Of a stretch of DNA of 64,000 nt, positions 11,076 through 21,507 are shown one piece after another. The stretch is from Ornithodoros turicata (lineage: Eukaryota; Arthropoda; Arachnida; Ixodida; Argasidae): assembly GCF_037126465.1 (NCBI RefSeq), contig NC_088204.1, positions 63,487,807-63,551,806 on the forward strand, written 5' to 3'. The position numbers and the translations under genes are program-made. Within the stretch, counting starts at the first letter, position 1. Every line of letters begins with the position of its first letter. Below the pieces are notes generated by a model that was given only the letters and a program-made list of their open reading frames with translations, was not told the DNA's origin and did not search any database.

Positions 11076-11325
11076 CACTCTTGCTCTCCGCAAACAGGAC
11101 TTCACCGCATAGCGCACGCTCTGCGCCAAACATGGCCACGAACGATAGGGTTATCGCTTCTGATTCGAAGAGAGAAGAAGGCGTACGCCTTTTTGTCATA
11201 AATCATATATCCAAATTGACACAAAAAGGCGTACGCCCTCCTGTGTCCTCGAATCAGAAGCGACAAACCCCATCATTCGCGGCAATCGTTGGCGCACAGC
11301 GTGCTATGCGGTGAAGTTCTGTTTG
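11076..11325. mobile_element. MITE-C copy, imperfect ends
   Basis: The subfamily C arms CAGGACTTCACCGCATAG and TGGCGCACAGCGTGCTATGC flank an inverted AAAAGGCGTACGCC core. The outermost bases are degraded, so boundaries are approximate. Confidence 0.8.
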
Positions 11326-12088
11326 TTGTCGCTATTGTTGTCGCGGCTGGTCGCAGTGAAGCACGAAATGACGCTCTTCCACAACCTTTCCCACCAATTA
11401 ATTACGTCTGCTTGAGCTCACTTCGCAACGGTTAGTGCTGAAGAAAACGTGGAATAAGCATGCGATATCAAGGTACGATGTGATTAACTGTGTTTCGTCC
11501 TTGCGATCATAACAGAGAAAGGGCGCATATCACCCAGATAAGCGGGGTGTGGGGTCTGGCGAAGCCTGCCTGGCGCTGTTACCTTTTCTTCAGCACTCCC
11601 AATTGCGAAGTAAACTCAAGAACACGTTATTCATTGGTGGATACGAGAGTGGAAGAGCGTGCGTTTGCACTTCACCGCGACTAGCTGCGAGAAAAATATG
11701 TAAACCGAAACCAATTAATAAGTGCAAACAACAAATGACCCTCTTCGCTGGCGGATTTTTCTCTAAAAGGGGTCTACTGAAGGTCCACAATGGGGTAGTG
11801 CCCATTTTGATGCCAACGGTGCCCTGCCTCAGAAGTTGTTTTTCAGGAAACTCATTTGAATTTTCATTTAACTAATGAGCGCCTCCCACTCATTTACACA
11901 GTGCGTCACTTGTAGATGGTACTGGACAGATACTTCTAAAAACGAACGTTCTTCGACTGGTGCACCCGTTCCCGAATTATTTAGCCTGGGGATCTCCCTG
12001 TATAATGTGAAATAAAATAAACGTCTTTTTTGTTAGTCCATGATGGTGGCACTTAAGGAACTGAACTTAATGTACGCTTGACTTTCAG

Positions 12089-12162
12089 GAGAAAGCGTCG
12101 TACCATCATCACCGTAATAGTGACGATCATCTTCGCTGTGGTCATCGGTGCAGTCCTGCTCT
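12089..12162 (+). CDS. CUB gene A, transmembrane exon
   Basis: The exon is bounded by TTGACTTTCAG| and |GTACGTAT. It encodes RKRRTIITVIVTIIFAVV and then IGAVLLS: a cluster of basic residues followed by about 20 hydrophobic residues, a single membrane anchor with a positive N-terminal flank, predicting N-inside (type II) topology. It is entered in phase 2 and left in phase 1, exactly as the TM exon of gene B at 43902-43984. The phase-1 donor fits the next exon at 21508. The exon or exons for the N-terminal cytoplasmic part should lie upstream on + and were not found. Host gene assignment rests on the parallel structure of gene B. The following intron (9,345 bp) begins with a pogo-like element only 65 bp downstream. 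Confidence 0.7.
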
Positions 12163-12904
12163 GTACGTATGCCACAATATCTCACCTGACACATGCGTCC
12201 TCTTTTGCGATGACAACGACACAATTAGGGTAAGGTGGGGCAAGATGAGACAGAATTGTGCAATTCAATATGAAATCTTTATTTTTTGTGTTAAAAAAAA
12301 CAGCCATAGGCACATTCTCAGGTGTCTAGAGCTTCTGACAAGGTATATCTAAACAGGTAGCGCAACTCCCATAGGCCCCCGTGTCTTCAGAATGACGCCA
12401 TGATGGAGACGGTCAGCGACATCCATCCGTTGTGCGGACTACGATTGTAAATAAATGACGTCAGAGATGACGTCAGCGGTATGAATAATCAGTAGTGCAT
12501 AATTAGCCATAGCAGGTTTACATTCGCGCACTTCGTTTGCGTTGTATTCGCTTTTCCTCACCCAGTCAACAATACCAGACGAGAACACAGAAAAATAAAT
12601 AATGTCAGGTTTACTTAAACATATCAATTCGAAATACATAGTTATCACAAATTTTGACAACTCCAAACAGAAGGGCATCGTGATGACCACACAGAAATTA
12701 GGAAGGTTCATTTGAGGTCCATTTCTCATTGGAGCTATACGTACACGTAGTGATTAGACGTTCGCATTTATTCAATGAGTGGCCATTATAGGTACATTGC
12801 AACAAAACACGTCATCGTTGGTGCACAGCTGATTCCTGCTAACACTCACGCTATCATGGCCGCTTGTCCCATGACGATTTTTTTTTTCGCGGGGCCAGCA
12901 ACAT

Positions 12905-13265
12905 GGGATGCATTCTATTCATCTGTTCACACGTGTTAATCTTGGTCAACAACTCCGAGATGTGAACGACGCTTCCTGTTTAACCCAAAAAGTGTACGAA
13001 CTCCATATTACAATGCACGGGCACACGGCACGGATACAGAGATGCACGGATAAACACGCCCACTGTGACACATGCGCAAAGGGAGCAGGACACTGAAATG
13101 TACTCAAGTGGTAGATGATTTCGTATATGTGCACGAGTGGGGCAACACAGTTTTCTCTACATTGGAATTACGAATAACCTATTAGTACACACAAAAGCCA
13201 TGCCCATATAGTAAAGTTTTTTTGTTGTTTACATCGTACCTCTACTAGCAACACCAGGATCGCTC
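12905..13265 (+). repeat. Dispersed repeat shared with 50340-50541/52048-52125
   Basis: The two loci share blocks in the same order: GATGCACGG..ATAAACA, CACATG.GCA, TTGGAATTA.GAATAA, and a GTTTAC..CGTAC end. This copy lies within the pogo-like element. The nature of the repeat is unknown. Confidence 0.4.
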
Positions 13266-13504
13266 GCGCCTCATGCTGGTAGCTTTGCCGATAGGTCTGA
13301 TTTGGTATTTTCGCCCGTTTTCGCTACAAGGTTAGATATACCTTGCTTCTGACCTGTAAATGCAGAACGGGATGTAGCCGGTCCAAAATAAGCACAGACC
13401 AGGAAATTCAAAAAAGCAGATTGTCTCATCTTGCCCGAATCCTCGGGGCAAGACGAGGCATCGCGTTGGGCAAGATGAGGCACGCCGTGGTGATGTTATA
13501 CGAA

Positions 13505-13741
13505 TTAGGTTTTGCAATCCAAGCAGACAAAGTAAAGCCCGTAGGCCCCTACGCAGCCCCCATGAGCCCACTGCCCACATGATGTGCAATAAAGCCACAC
13601 AGGACCCGGTACTCTTTTGCTCCACCGTTCTTTGCAAACAAGGCACCGCCAGTCTGATGTGTCGCTGATCGCTCGCATTTGCGTGCGCTTCTGCTTTGCT
13701 GGAAATACCATAGGAAACAGGAAAACTGTTGTGGCGCACAA
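13505..13741 (-). pseudogene. DDE transposase C-terminal PHD-like zinc finger relic
   Basis: The frame encodes WRCLVCKERWSKR, then VWLYCTSCGQWAHGGC, then YFVCLDCKT before a stop. The spacing C-x2-C, C-x2-C-x2-W-x-H-x2-C, C-x2-C is the cysteine/histidine finger often found at the C-terminus of pogo/Tigger/Jerky-like (DDE_1) transposases. No catalytic DDE segment is left upstream, where sequence switches to Penelope-like DNA at about 13780. I treat it as a relic and not a host PHD protein because it lies between transposon ends and lacks splice sites. Confidence 0.55.
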
Positions 13742-13936
13742 ACAAAATTGTGGCTTCTTGCCCGGTGTCTCATCTTGATAACTAGTTTAGGCTGCCAAGG
13801 GGTCGACGGACAAAGAAGGCGACACACAACAGAAACAGCTTACTCACAACTGACGAATTTAATCCAAGGAAACAAAAAACAACCTGACCTACAAGATATG
13901 ATGACGTCAACAGCAATGACGGCAGGTTTAGCACAG

Positions 13937-14344
13937 TCAAACGACAATATCAGCTATCTGTTCAACTATCAGTAAGATAATCAAATTCTGCAGAAGACAA
14001 GGCAATTGACGAGGAGCCGACACAATCGGGGCCTTGCTGAAAAATATTGCCTCGTGTATCTCCCTCACTGTCTGATTAGGATGCTTGGCAAGCGTGCCCG
14101 TTCGTTCAAATAACGGTGTACAACCGCAATTCATAACATGTACTGCGAGGTGACTTCTGTGCGTGTTTTTCATCGCAGCCGCATGTTCAAGTAATCTAAC
14201 ATTAAGGCACCTTCCATTCTGCCCAATATAGCACTTGTCACAGCTCAAAGGGATTTTATAAACTAAAGACTTCTCAAGAGGGGTGTGGTTTGAACTACGT
14301 TGCGCTCTGCGCTCAACAAGTCCTGTGAACATGAGATGCAGCAC
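13937..14344 (-). pseudogene. Penelope-like GIY-YIG endonuclease fragment (minus copy)
   Basis: The translation contains VYKIPLSCDKCYIGQNGRCL followed by NVRLLEHAAAM. The VYKI and CYIG blocks, the downstream Arg and the Glu-His pair are the GIY-YIG nuclease signature as it appears at the C-terminus of Penelope-like retroelements, after a CxxC-type loop. It continues with an LAVHV..CGC segment and a terminal FFSKAPI region. The reverse transcriptase is absent, so it is a 5'-truncated fragment with no independent start. Confidence 0.75.
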
Positions 14345-14355
14345 AGCTGGAGAAG

Positions 14356-14900
14356 TTGGCAGACGGTGGATACCCTGACACCCTCATCCACTCCGTGTCG
14401 GAAACCGTCATCACTGAGATGCGGCAGGCCTCGACCACAGAGAGGCGGCGGCCCGAAGGAAGACCAGTCTGCATTCCTTATGTACATAAAATATCGCACA
14501 TCATCAACAAAGTAGCCGAAAGACACAGTGTCCCAGTGGTACTGTCCGCTCCGGTCAAGCTACAACAGCTATGCTCTAGAATCAATAACCCCAAGCCACG
14601 CCAGGGTTGTGAAATCCAGCATAAGAGGCCTTTCGTTGAATGTGACAAGTCTTCAGTTTAAAAAAATCCCTTTGAGCTGTGACAAGTGCTATATTGGGTA
14701 GAGTGGAAGGTGCCTTATTGTTAGATTACTTGAACATGCGGCTGCGATGAAAAACAAGCCCAGTGGTCACCTTGCAGTACATGTTAGGAATTGCGGTTGT
14801 ACACGGGCCCGCTTGCCAAGCATCCCAATCAGACAGCGAGGGAGATACATGAGGCCGTCAACATTTTTCAGCAAGGCCCTGATTGCGTCAGATCCCCGTT
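14356..14900 (+). pseudogene. Penelope-like linker plus broken GIY-YIG fragment (plus copy)
   Basis: The plus strand encodes VCIPYVHKISHIINKVAERH and VPVVLSAPVKLQQLCSRIN, typical of the region between RT and endonuclease in Penelope-like elements. It is followed by CDKCYIG and then a stop codon where the minus copy reads Gln-Asn (CYIG*SGRCL), and later a second stop. The endonuclease is therefore inactivated here. The RT proper is missing upstream. Confidence 0.65.
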
Positions 14901-15214
14901 AATTGCCTTGTCTTCTGCGGAATTTAATTATCTTTTCTGAGAGTTGAACAGATAGTTGATATTGTCGTTTGAGTGTGCTAAACCTGCCGTCATTGTTGTT
15001 GACGTCATCATGTCTTGTAGGTCAGGTTGTTTTTTTGTTTCCTTGTATTAAATTCTCCAGTTGTGAGTAAGCTGTTTCTGTTGTGTGTCGCCTTCTTTGT
15101 CCGTCGTCCCCTTGCCAGCCTAAATTAGTTATGTTACACGAACTACCCCAATTTTGCACTTTGGTCTCATCTTGCTCCACCTTATCCTATATGGACATTT
15201 CAAGCTGGACACCA

Positions 15215-15336
15215 CACTCTCCAAACAGAACTTCACCGCGGAGCCACAAAACAGGACAGGCTCCTATCAAACTGGTACCGATGTTATCCTGGTTGGCTTT
15301 AACGATGTTATGCAGTGAAGTTCTATTTCAAGAGTG
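15215..15336. mobile_element. Short MITE related to MITE-C
   Basis: It runs from CACTCTCCAAACAGAACTTC to GAAGTTCTATTTCAAGAGTG. It is only 122 bp and the core GGCGTACGCC region is replaced by an unrelated middle. TA follows at 15337-15338. Confidence 0.7.
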
Positions 15337-15339
15337 TAA

Positions 15340-16064
15340 CAGAGGAACAGATTAGATTAGAATTAGAGGAAAGAAAACATGAAGATGGCAGTCAAACACG
15401 TTTCGGTTCAGCTCTATAATCACTTAAAAGCTTCGCTCAGAGTATTACATTCCTTTTCCCCGGAACTATGCCGACAGCCGTCTGCCAGCATTGAGAGCAC
15501 CGCTCTCCCATTGGACAAAATCAGCAATTCCCTCCTTTCTAGTGCTCAAAAGGCTCACAAATGCACGTTGTTAATTCCGTGTTAAAAAATTACACATATG
15601 TCTGCATTGACGTTAGAGATCTTGATGCTGTGTAACGGAAGTCTTGTTATTGGTAGTAGGTTATCAAGTAATTTATTATGTTTTATGCCGATTGCAGTCG
15701 GACCGCTAAGAAATAGATCAAGCGCTGAGGAGAGTGGTGAGGCGTGGGACACCGAACCAACTGAAGACACGGCGGAGGTAACTGATGAAGCCATGCTTTA
15801 GCATGGTCGTGTACCGGAAAAACAAGTTCTTTTGAGAGAGAGAGAGACAAAAAAGAACAAGAAAACGAATTTATGGAAAAAAGGTTAAGAACAAAATCCT
15901 CGTTTCGACAAGCCCTGCTCCACATCCTACTCATGCCAAAAAAAAAAAAAAGAGAGAAAAAACTCCCCCGTGTGTGCTGTACATGACATTCTCGGGTAAA
16001 CATAAACGAGACCCCGCCACAACTTCCGGTGCCACGACGACTTCCGGTCCTTCCGCGACCAGCC
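15340..16064. other. Unassigned region with simple repeats
   Basis: It contains a GA run (15834-15847) and an A run (15938-15950). There is no coding exon or element end that I can support. Confidence 0.35.
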
Positions 16065-16250
16065 GTCATGCAGAATTATGTCTTTCGCTTTCCTGATTTG
16101 TCGAAAACGGGAGGGTACGCGCCTTTTTGTGGCAATTTCAATTGCTACAAAAAGGCGTATACAACGCCCTCTTTCTTCAAATCAGAAGCAAAAACTGTAT
16201 CAATCGGCACACTGATTGGCGCAGAGCGTGTTTGCTGTGAAACCGGATGT
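16065..16250. mobile_element. Degenerate MITE-C copy
   Basis: The inverted core (GCGCCTTTTTGTGGCAATTT and CAAAAAGGCGTATAC) and the arm AAATCAGAAGC are recognisable. The tips are lost. Confidence 0.65.
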
Positions 16251-16296
16251 CGTCCTGGCACCAAACCGGAAGAGGTGAAAACGGCATGTGTACCTG

Positions 16297-16534
16297 CACT
16301 CTTAAAAATGAACTTCACCACATAGCACGCTCCTAGCCAACCACCATCCCGAATGACAACGTTCTCGCCCCTGATTTGTTGAAAACGGGAGGAGGAGCCT
16401 ATTTTGTGCCGCGCATAATGGACACAAAATAGGCTCCTCCTCCCGTTTTCAACAAATCTAGGGCGAGAACGTTGTCATTCGGGGTGATGGTTGGCTAGGA
16501 GCGTGCTATGTGGTGAAGTTCATTTTTAAGAGTG
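16297..16534. mobile_element. MITE-B, complete
   Basis: A long foldback with CACTCTTAAAAATGAACTTC ends and GACAACGTTCTCG/CGAGAACGTTGTC inner arms. The flanking dinucleotide is TG on both sides (16295-16296 and 16535-16536) and not TA. Confidence 0.9.
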
Positions 16535-16546
16535 TGTTGGAACACT

Positions 16547-16707
16547 TCAAAAACAGAACTGAACCTATTCTGTGGCGTGCATACCATTATGCCATCACGA
16601 AATAGGCTCCGCCTCCCGTTTTCAACAAATCAGGAGCGAGAACGTTGTCTTTCGGAATGATGGTTGGCTATGAGCGTGCTATGTGGTGAAGTTCATTTTT
16701 AAGAGTG
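16547..16707. mobile_element. MITE-B copy with truncated left arm
   Basis: The right arm is complete (CGAGAACGTTGTC to TTTTTAAGAGTG). The left arm is short and carries ACTTCAAAAACAGAACTGAA, suggesting recombination between MITE subfamilies. Confidence 0.7.
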
Positions 16708-16726
16708 TCCGTGTCATTTGTCACGA

Positions 16727-16944
16727 ACTTCAGTAAATTCGTCATGCCCTCCACATTGGTGGTGGGGAAAAAAAGCTACGTTTACTTCGCAAATTCCCGA
16801 GCTCGGTTCGTAAAAACTAACATAATAAAGTTAGATAGATTACATTCACATCAGGAGATGGCAAAAAGCTAGTAAGAACGAATGCCGTTGACCGCGTTGT
16901 TTTTTAATCATAATTTAATGACACGTTTTCTGGGACACCCTGGG
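16727..16944. mobile_element. Half copy of the 59380-type foldback
   Basis: It matches the right arm of 59380-60404 through CACATTGGTGG, TTTACTTCGCAAATT, CACATCAGGAG and AATGACACGTTTTCTGGGAC. The left half is absent. Confidence 0.7.
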
Positions 16945-17657
16945 ACATATAGGTGAGGGAGCTCTCGGCGCTCGGCTAACAACTTTTGGCTGCAACAACA
17001 ACAACAATGCACGAAACAATCACCCCCCTCCGTGTCTTTCATAGTTCGTTTTATTTCTGTTAAGTAGCTACCAATGATTCTCAAATACTTCCACTACTGA
17101 TATACTACCTAGACACGAGACTTCCATACACGTTCAATATGTGAAATCTAGGCGTTGTATAAATTGTATAGAATGCCTGGCTGCTTTTGGGTAAGCATGG
17201 AATTTCGCTGTTTTGGAAATGTCGTACTTATTAGGTAAAGTATACAAAGCACTTATTTGAAAAAGGCTACGTTATTTATGAATAGCAAAGTCTGTTAGTG
17301 AGTTAAATATTTAGGGACGAAAAGTACTTCTTTTTCCTTCTTTTGATAGACTCTATTTTGAGTGAGAAAAGTTTGACAAGGACAGAAGCTATCTGAATAT
17401 TTGTTTAATCCTTGATAAAGAGTACAATGTAAGAACGGATAAGTAAAAGGATCAACAGTTATATTGATCTGTTGCAGCACGGAAGGCTAGAGTGTCATTT
17501 AGAATTACACTACTTATTTTTTACACAAGAGCATTGCGTATATCGGCATTTGTTTTTGCACACAAGCTTTGGAATTCCTCGCCCGCATCCTGTAGACTGA
17601 GAGATTGGTTGATTGGAGTGTAATTTCGTGGTTAGTGAGGTCTTCGATTCGCACAAG
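16945..17657. other. AT-rich unassigned region
   Basis: No coding exon, RNA gene or element terminus is recognised. Confidence 0.35.
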
Positions 17658-17695
17658 ACCCTTAAGAATGAACGTCACCACATAGCACGCCTCTA

Positions 17696-17945
17696 CACTC
17701 TAAACACAGAGCTTCACCGCATAGCACGCTGTGCGCCAACCATTGCCACAAACAATAGGGTTATCGCTTTTGATTCGAGGAGAGAGGGAGGCGTACGCCT
17801 TTTTGTGGCAATTACCAATTATATCCAAATTCCCACAAGAAGGCGTACGCCCCTCTCTCTCCTCGAATCAGAAGTGATAACCCTATCACTCATGGCAATG
17901 GTTGGCGCACGGCGTGCTATGCGGTGAAGCTCTATTTTTAGATTG
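17696..17945. mobile_element. MITE-C, nested
   Basis: It begins CACTCTAAACACAGAGCTTC after TA (17694-17695), has the GGCGTACGCC core, and ends with an eroded tip (TTTTTAGATTG). Confidence 0.85.
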
Positions 17946-17947
17946 CA

Positions 17948-18197
17948 CACTCTTAAAAATGAACTTTACCTCATAGCACGCTCCTAGCCAACCATCGTCT
18001 CGAATGATATCGTTATTTGACCTGAGTCGTCGAAAACGGGAGGCGTACGCCTTTTGCTGTGACAATTATGACCAGCATAAGTGTCACAAAAAAGGCGTAC
18101 GCCTCCCGTTTCCATCAAATCAGGGCAGATAACGATATCATTCGAGATGATGGTTGGCTAAGAGCGTGCTATGCGGTGAAGTTCATTTTTAAGAGTG
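17948..18197. mobile_element. MITE-A, nested next to MITE-C
   Basis: A complete foldback from CACTCTTAAAAATGAACTTT to TTTTTAAGAGTG, followed by TA (18198-18199). The dinucleotide separating it from the preceding MITE-C is CA, probably a mutated TA. Confidence 0.9.
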
Positions 18198-18854
18198 TAG
18201 CCAACCGTCATGCCGAGTGAGATCGTTCTTTCTACTGATGTGCTGAAAAAAAAAAAAAAGGGGGGGCGTACGCCATTTTTGTGGCACTATGCAGTTCTTG
18301 CAAAAATGGCGTATCTCCCCCCCCCCCCTTTTTTTTTCAATAGACCGAGATAGAGAACGTTGTCATTTGGGATGGATGTTAGCTATGCGGTGAAGCCGTG
18401 TTTTAGACTGTAGCAGCTTCGGACACACAGTGAGATGCCACCTCGCGTAAAACTGCTTCAGTGTTGTGTTAATAGTTCCAAGTTGGTACGAGCCATCTCT
18501 TGTCCCCTTCATCACAACTGCAGGCACAACGCGGAGATCACTCCGATGTCGGCGTCAGAAATAGGAACTCGAACAGATAGCTCTCTTTCCGGGGCGCGAG
18601 GAAATTTCATGTCAGAGTCTATTTTCATTTGCTTCGCTTTACGTTGAATATTCAATTTACATTGTTTCCTTCCTTCAACAGCTTGCTCCATTTTGAATGA
18701 AAGATTTCGCAAAACCTGCAACGTATAAAGTTGCAATATTTAATACAAAAATAGAACATTGATTGGAAGAGACGCTGACTAAAAGAGGGACTGTCTGTCA
18801 TTTCCCTTTGCCTCGTAACGGTCTGCTTCGTCGCCTATTTGGAAGTGCGTTTCA

Positions 18855-20195
18855 CCAGAATATATTCAACGGGTACCCTTCCTGATGAATGGAAAGTAGC
18901 AAAAGTTATCCCGTGCCAAAAAAGAAGAATGCAACATTATTAGAGGACTGCCGCCCCATCTCGTTGCTTTGCACTTGTTCAAAGGTGTTTGAGCACATCT
19001 TGCACTCTCACATATCAACCTTTTTGGAACACCATAACTTAATCACTGTTAATCAATACGGTTTCAGAAAGAAGTCTTCTACGACCCTGCTATTACTTAT
19101 CTAAGTGTATTGATAAAAAGAAACAGGTTCATGTAATATTCTTGGATCTCGAGAAAGCTTGTGATAAAGTGTCACATGCGAAATTATTGGTAAAGTTTAG
19201 AGTTCTACTAAAGACCTCGCGTCTGCTAACGTGTTTACCTTCATATATAAGCAACATATACCAATTTGTTGCCTATGATGCAATTAACTCCGATCTTTCA
19301 CCAGTGACCTCAGGAGTACCGCAGGGGTCAGTTCTCGGCCCCCTATTGTTTCTCATTTTTATCAATGACATAACTGAGAATACTAGTGTCAATGTCAAAC
19401 TTTTGATTACAAGATTAATGAATCAGTATTAACCTCTGTTAAAGAACACAAGTATTTAGGACGTATATTTCAGGATAGTCTAAGATGGGACAAAGAAATT
19501 GAGACAGTGATGAATAAAGCAAATTTTAAACTATACAACTTGAGAAGGCCGTTGCGAGACGCTGACGTTAATACCAAGTTGACAGCTTACAGAACATTTG
19601 TTCGATCAGTATTATAGTGTGCTTCAGTAGTATGGTTTCCTGAGACTGCTTCAACCATAGAGAAGCTTGCGCAAATTCAGAGGAGGGCCATTCCCTTCGC
19701 ATTTAACAAATACTCCTTTGGAGTGTCTGTCTCGGGGCTTCTGTATGGGTCTGGCCTTCCCACACTTGCAGTCAGGAATAGCCTTTGTCGCCTAAAGTTA
19801 TTCTGGGCTATTCTTCGCAACAAAACATGTATCCCACGGGATGATTACATTACATTTGGCAGAGCGCGTTTTAAGCACCCTAAGTATATAGAACAGTTTA
19901 GATTTGGAACAAACTGTTTTAAGCACTTTTTTTTTCCTATTTGTATCCGTGATGGGAATTCTCTGCCAGCTGAGGCCATAGCATGTGACACTTTGTCTTC
20001 ATTTAATGCAGCCTGTTTTGATAACCTGGCAGGTCAGGACGCGTGATTGGTTTCGCTTCTTTGTGCTTTAAGATTTCTTTTCCATTTCCATTGCAATTGC
20101 ACTAATATTGTACTTGTGTACTTGCATGTTTCTGTACTTGCCCCTCCTTCTATGGCAATCGCCAGAAGTATTATAAATAAATAAATAAAGAAAAA
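18855..20195 (+). pseudogene. CR1/Jockey-type LINE reverse transcriptase pseudogene with AAATA tail
   Basis: Starting mid-domain, the frame reads [55 protein letters not shown] and [22 protein letters not shown] motifs 1 to 5 of non-LTR elements. It is dead. There is a frameshift or stop after the ST-LLLL motif (about 19100), and the YADD catalytic block is deleted between NVKLL and ITRL. The first Asp region is altered (LEKACDKV), and an in-frame TAG lies near 19616. The C-terminal part (HPKYIEQFRFGTNCFKHFF to the stop near 20045) is still readable. The end is an (AAATA)n tail at about 20174-20190, typical of LINE 3' ends. Confidence 0.85.
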
Positions 20196-20210
20196 GAAAA
20201 AGTGGAGACG

Positions 20211-20261
20211 TTAGTCCCAAAACACTCGGGACTAGCCAGTCCCGAGTGTTATGCGACTAAC
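20211..20261. repeat. 51-bp near-perfect palindrome
   Basis: AACACTCGGGACT and AGTCCCGAGTGTT face each other around AGCC, with GTTAGTC/GACTAAC as the outer arms. It sits about 15 bp past the LINE tail. Confidence 0.75.
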
Positions 20262-20429
20262 ATTGATACGATACGTGGATTCAATTCGACAACTGGACAT
20301 GTACGATAGGCTTGCGTCGCATTCATGCAAATAGATAGGTGGTCCAGGTGCACGTTAGGCACGATATCCATGCGGAAAAGTAAGACATGACCCGTGAACA
20401 TGCTCAAGACCGAAGACAGCGTGATACCG

Positions 20430-21000
20430 TTACCAGGGCGTAAACAGTCTCCTGCCTGGTTCCTTCATCCCGTGCTCTTCGTTGCTGCATATCTAGGGTT
20501 CTTCGTCTTCGGGTTAAACCCGATTTTTCACGATAGTTCCACGCGTTCAAGAATAGTTCCACGCGATAGTTCAAGAATTCGGGTAAAACCCGATATCTAC
20601 CCGAAATCCCTGCGGTCCTTCCACTTGCCGTTCTCGGTAAACCTTTGGCAAAGCGAATCATAATATTAGCAAAGAGAGGTATCTGTGACAACATATTTGT
20701 CCTCCTTTTACGATTCCCTCCTGCAGGAGTCAAAGACGAGCTTTTGCGGAGCTTTTGCAAGTGTTTGAATGCCGCGGGCATTCACTGTCCCAGTTCCGAG
20801 CGGAAATATAAAGGCTCTTGTTTCTCACCCCAGCGTCACGGCAGTGGATTGTTTCATAGGCCTTTCGTTTCACCCGGAAATTCCCCGGTGACATATCAAG
20901 CAGGGATCATAGCGTCCGATTTCTCCCCGAATTCCCGTGTGTAAACAGCACCCGATTTTTCCCTCCCGAATCTAAAAAAATCATAAAACCCGAAAACTAG
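20430..21000. repeat. Region with inverted CCCGAA/TTCGGGT motifs
   Basis: Repeated short blocks (TTCGGGTTAAACCCGA, TTCGGGTAAAACCCGA, CCCGATTTTTCCCTCCCGAA) occur in both orientations, resembling subterminal arrays of a DNA transposon. No defined ends or TSD were identified. Confidence 0.4.
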
Positions 21001-21012
21001 GGGCCCTATGCG

Positions 21013-21414
21013 CAGTGGCGTAGCCACGGGGGGGGGGGGAGGGGGGGGGCTCGAGCCCCCCCTACCTGCCACGGGCCGACCCACACAAATCGTGCAAATC
21101 CGAGGAGAACATATGAGGGGATTAGTGTGACGATCGCGAAAGTTCTTGCCGTTCATGGCGTCTATCTAAGCGGCACTCTCGAACGGTTTTCAAAGTATGA
21201 GCTTTTCAAAATACTTCCAACCTCGTGACACCACCTCATTGGTCATGACAGCCTATACATGTAATCGTATTGTGAACGTCCAAATCATTTTTTTTTTCAT
21301 CTGCAGTTTGCAGTGTGCACAAGTATGTGTGTGTTGTCGCACACAGGATCAGCGGGGGGGGGGCGAGTTTTAGTATCGAGCCCCCCCTACCTTGGAGGTC
21401 TGGCTACGCCACTG
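21013..21414. mobile_element. hAT-type MITE with perfect 8-bp TSD
   Basis: The termini CAGTGGCGTAGCCA and TGGCTACGCCACTG are inverted repeats. The 8-bp duplication CCTATGCG occurs at 21005-21012 and 21415-21422. Poly-G/poly-C stretches and a GAGCCCCCCCTACC motif sit inside both ends. There is no ORF. It lies about 90 bp upstream of the gene A stalk exon. Confidence 0.9.
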
Positions 21415-21507
21415 CCTATGCGTATCTAGTACGCTGGCTATCGCTTCTAATTCGCTTTCTTTGTTCGCCTCCCATGTAGCTTGGCGCATTTAGCGGCGAT
21501 ACCACAG

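Larger units (their letters stand above)
13780..15128. mobile_element. Penelope-like element fragments in inverted (tail-out) arrangement
   Basis: About 13780-14295 (minus) and about 14645-15128 (plus) are the same 3' segment of a Penelope-like element in opposite orientation. Each contains a GIY-YIG domain and the same 3' flank (TTGACGTCATCAT, GTCAGGTTGTTTTTTG, CAGCTTACTCACAA). The plus copy extends further 5' into the RT-to-endonuclease linker (14356-14660), which becomes the spacer of the palindrome. Inverted partial copies are a known habit of Penelope-like elements. Confidence 0.7.
12228..15187. mobile_element. pogo/Tigger-like DNA transposon relic, interrupted by Penelope-like sequence
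   Basis: The left end GGGTAAGGTGGGGCAAGATG and the right end (reverse complement GGATAAGGTGGAGCAAGATG) are inverted repeats. TA lies on both sides (12226-12227 and 15188-15189). A transposase C-terminal zinc-finger relic sits inside on the minus strand (13505-13741). Additional internal copies of the TIR-like GTCTCATCTTGCCC occur near 13425 and 13765. The upstream part of the transposase is missing where the Penelope-like fragments begin (13780). The family name is inferred from the finger type and TA target. Confidence 0.6.
17658..18412. mobile_element. Old MITE interrupted by two tandemly nested MITEs
   Basis: Its left tip (CCCTTAAGAATGAACGTCAC.. to CACGCCTCTA, 17695) is continued after 18197 by TAGCCAACCGTCATG. 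It then runs through an eroded core with long A, G and C runs to TATGCGGTGAAGC near 18390. The interruption is at the TA inside the family motif CTCCTAGCC, so a MITE served as target for two others. Confidence 0.75.

Noticed and set aside
13505..13741. Host PHD-finger gene
   Set aside because: The finger pattern is the one found at transposase C-termini, and it sits between inverted repeats with TA flanks and no supporting exons.
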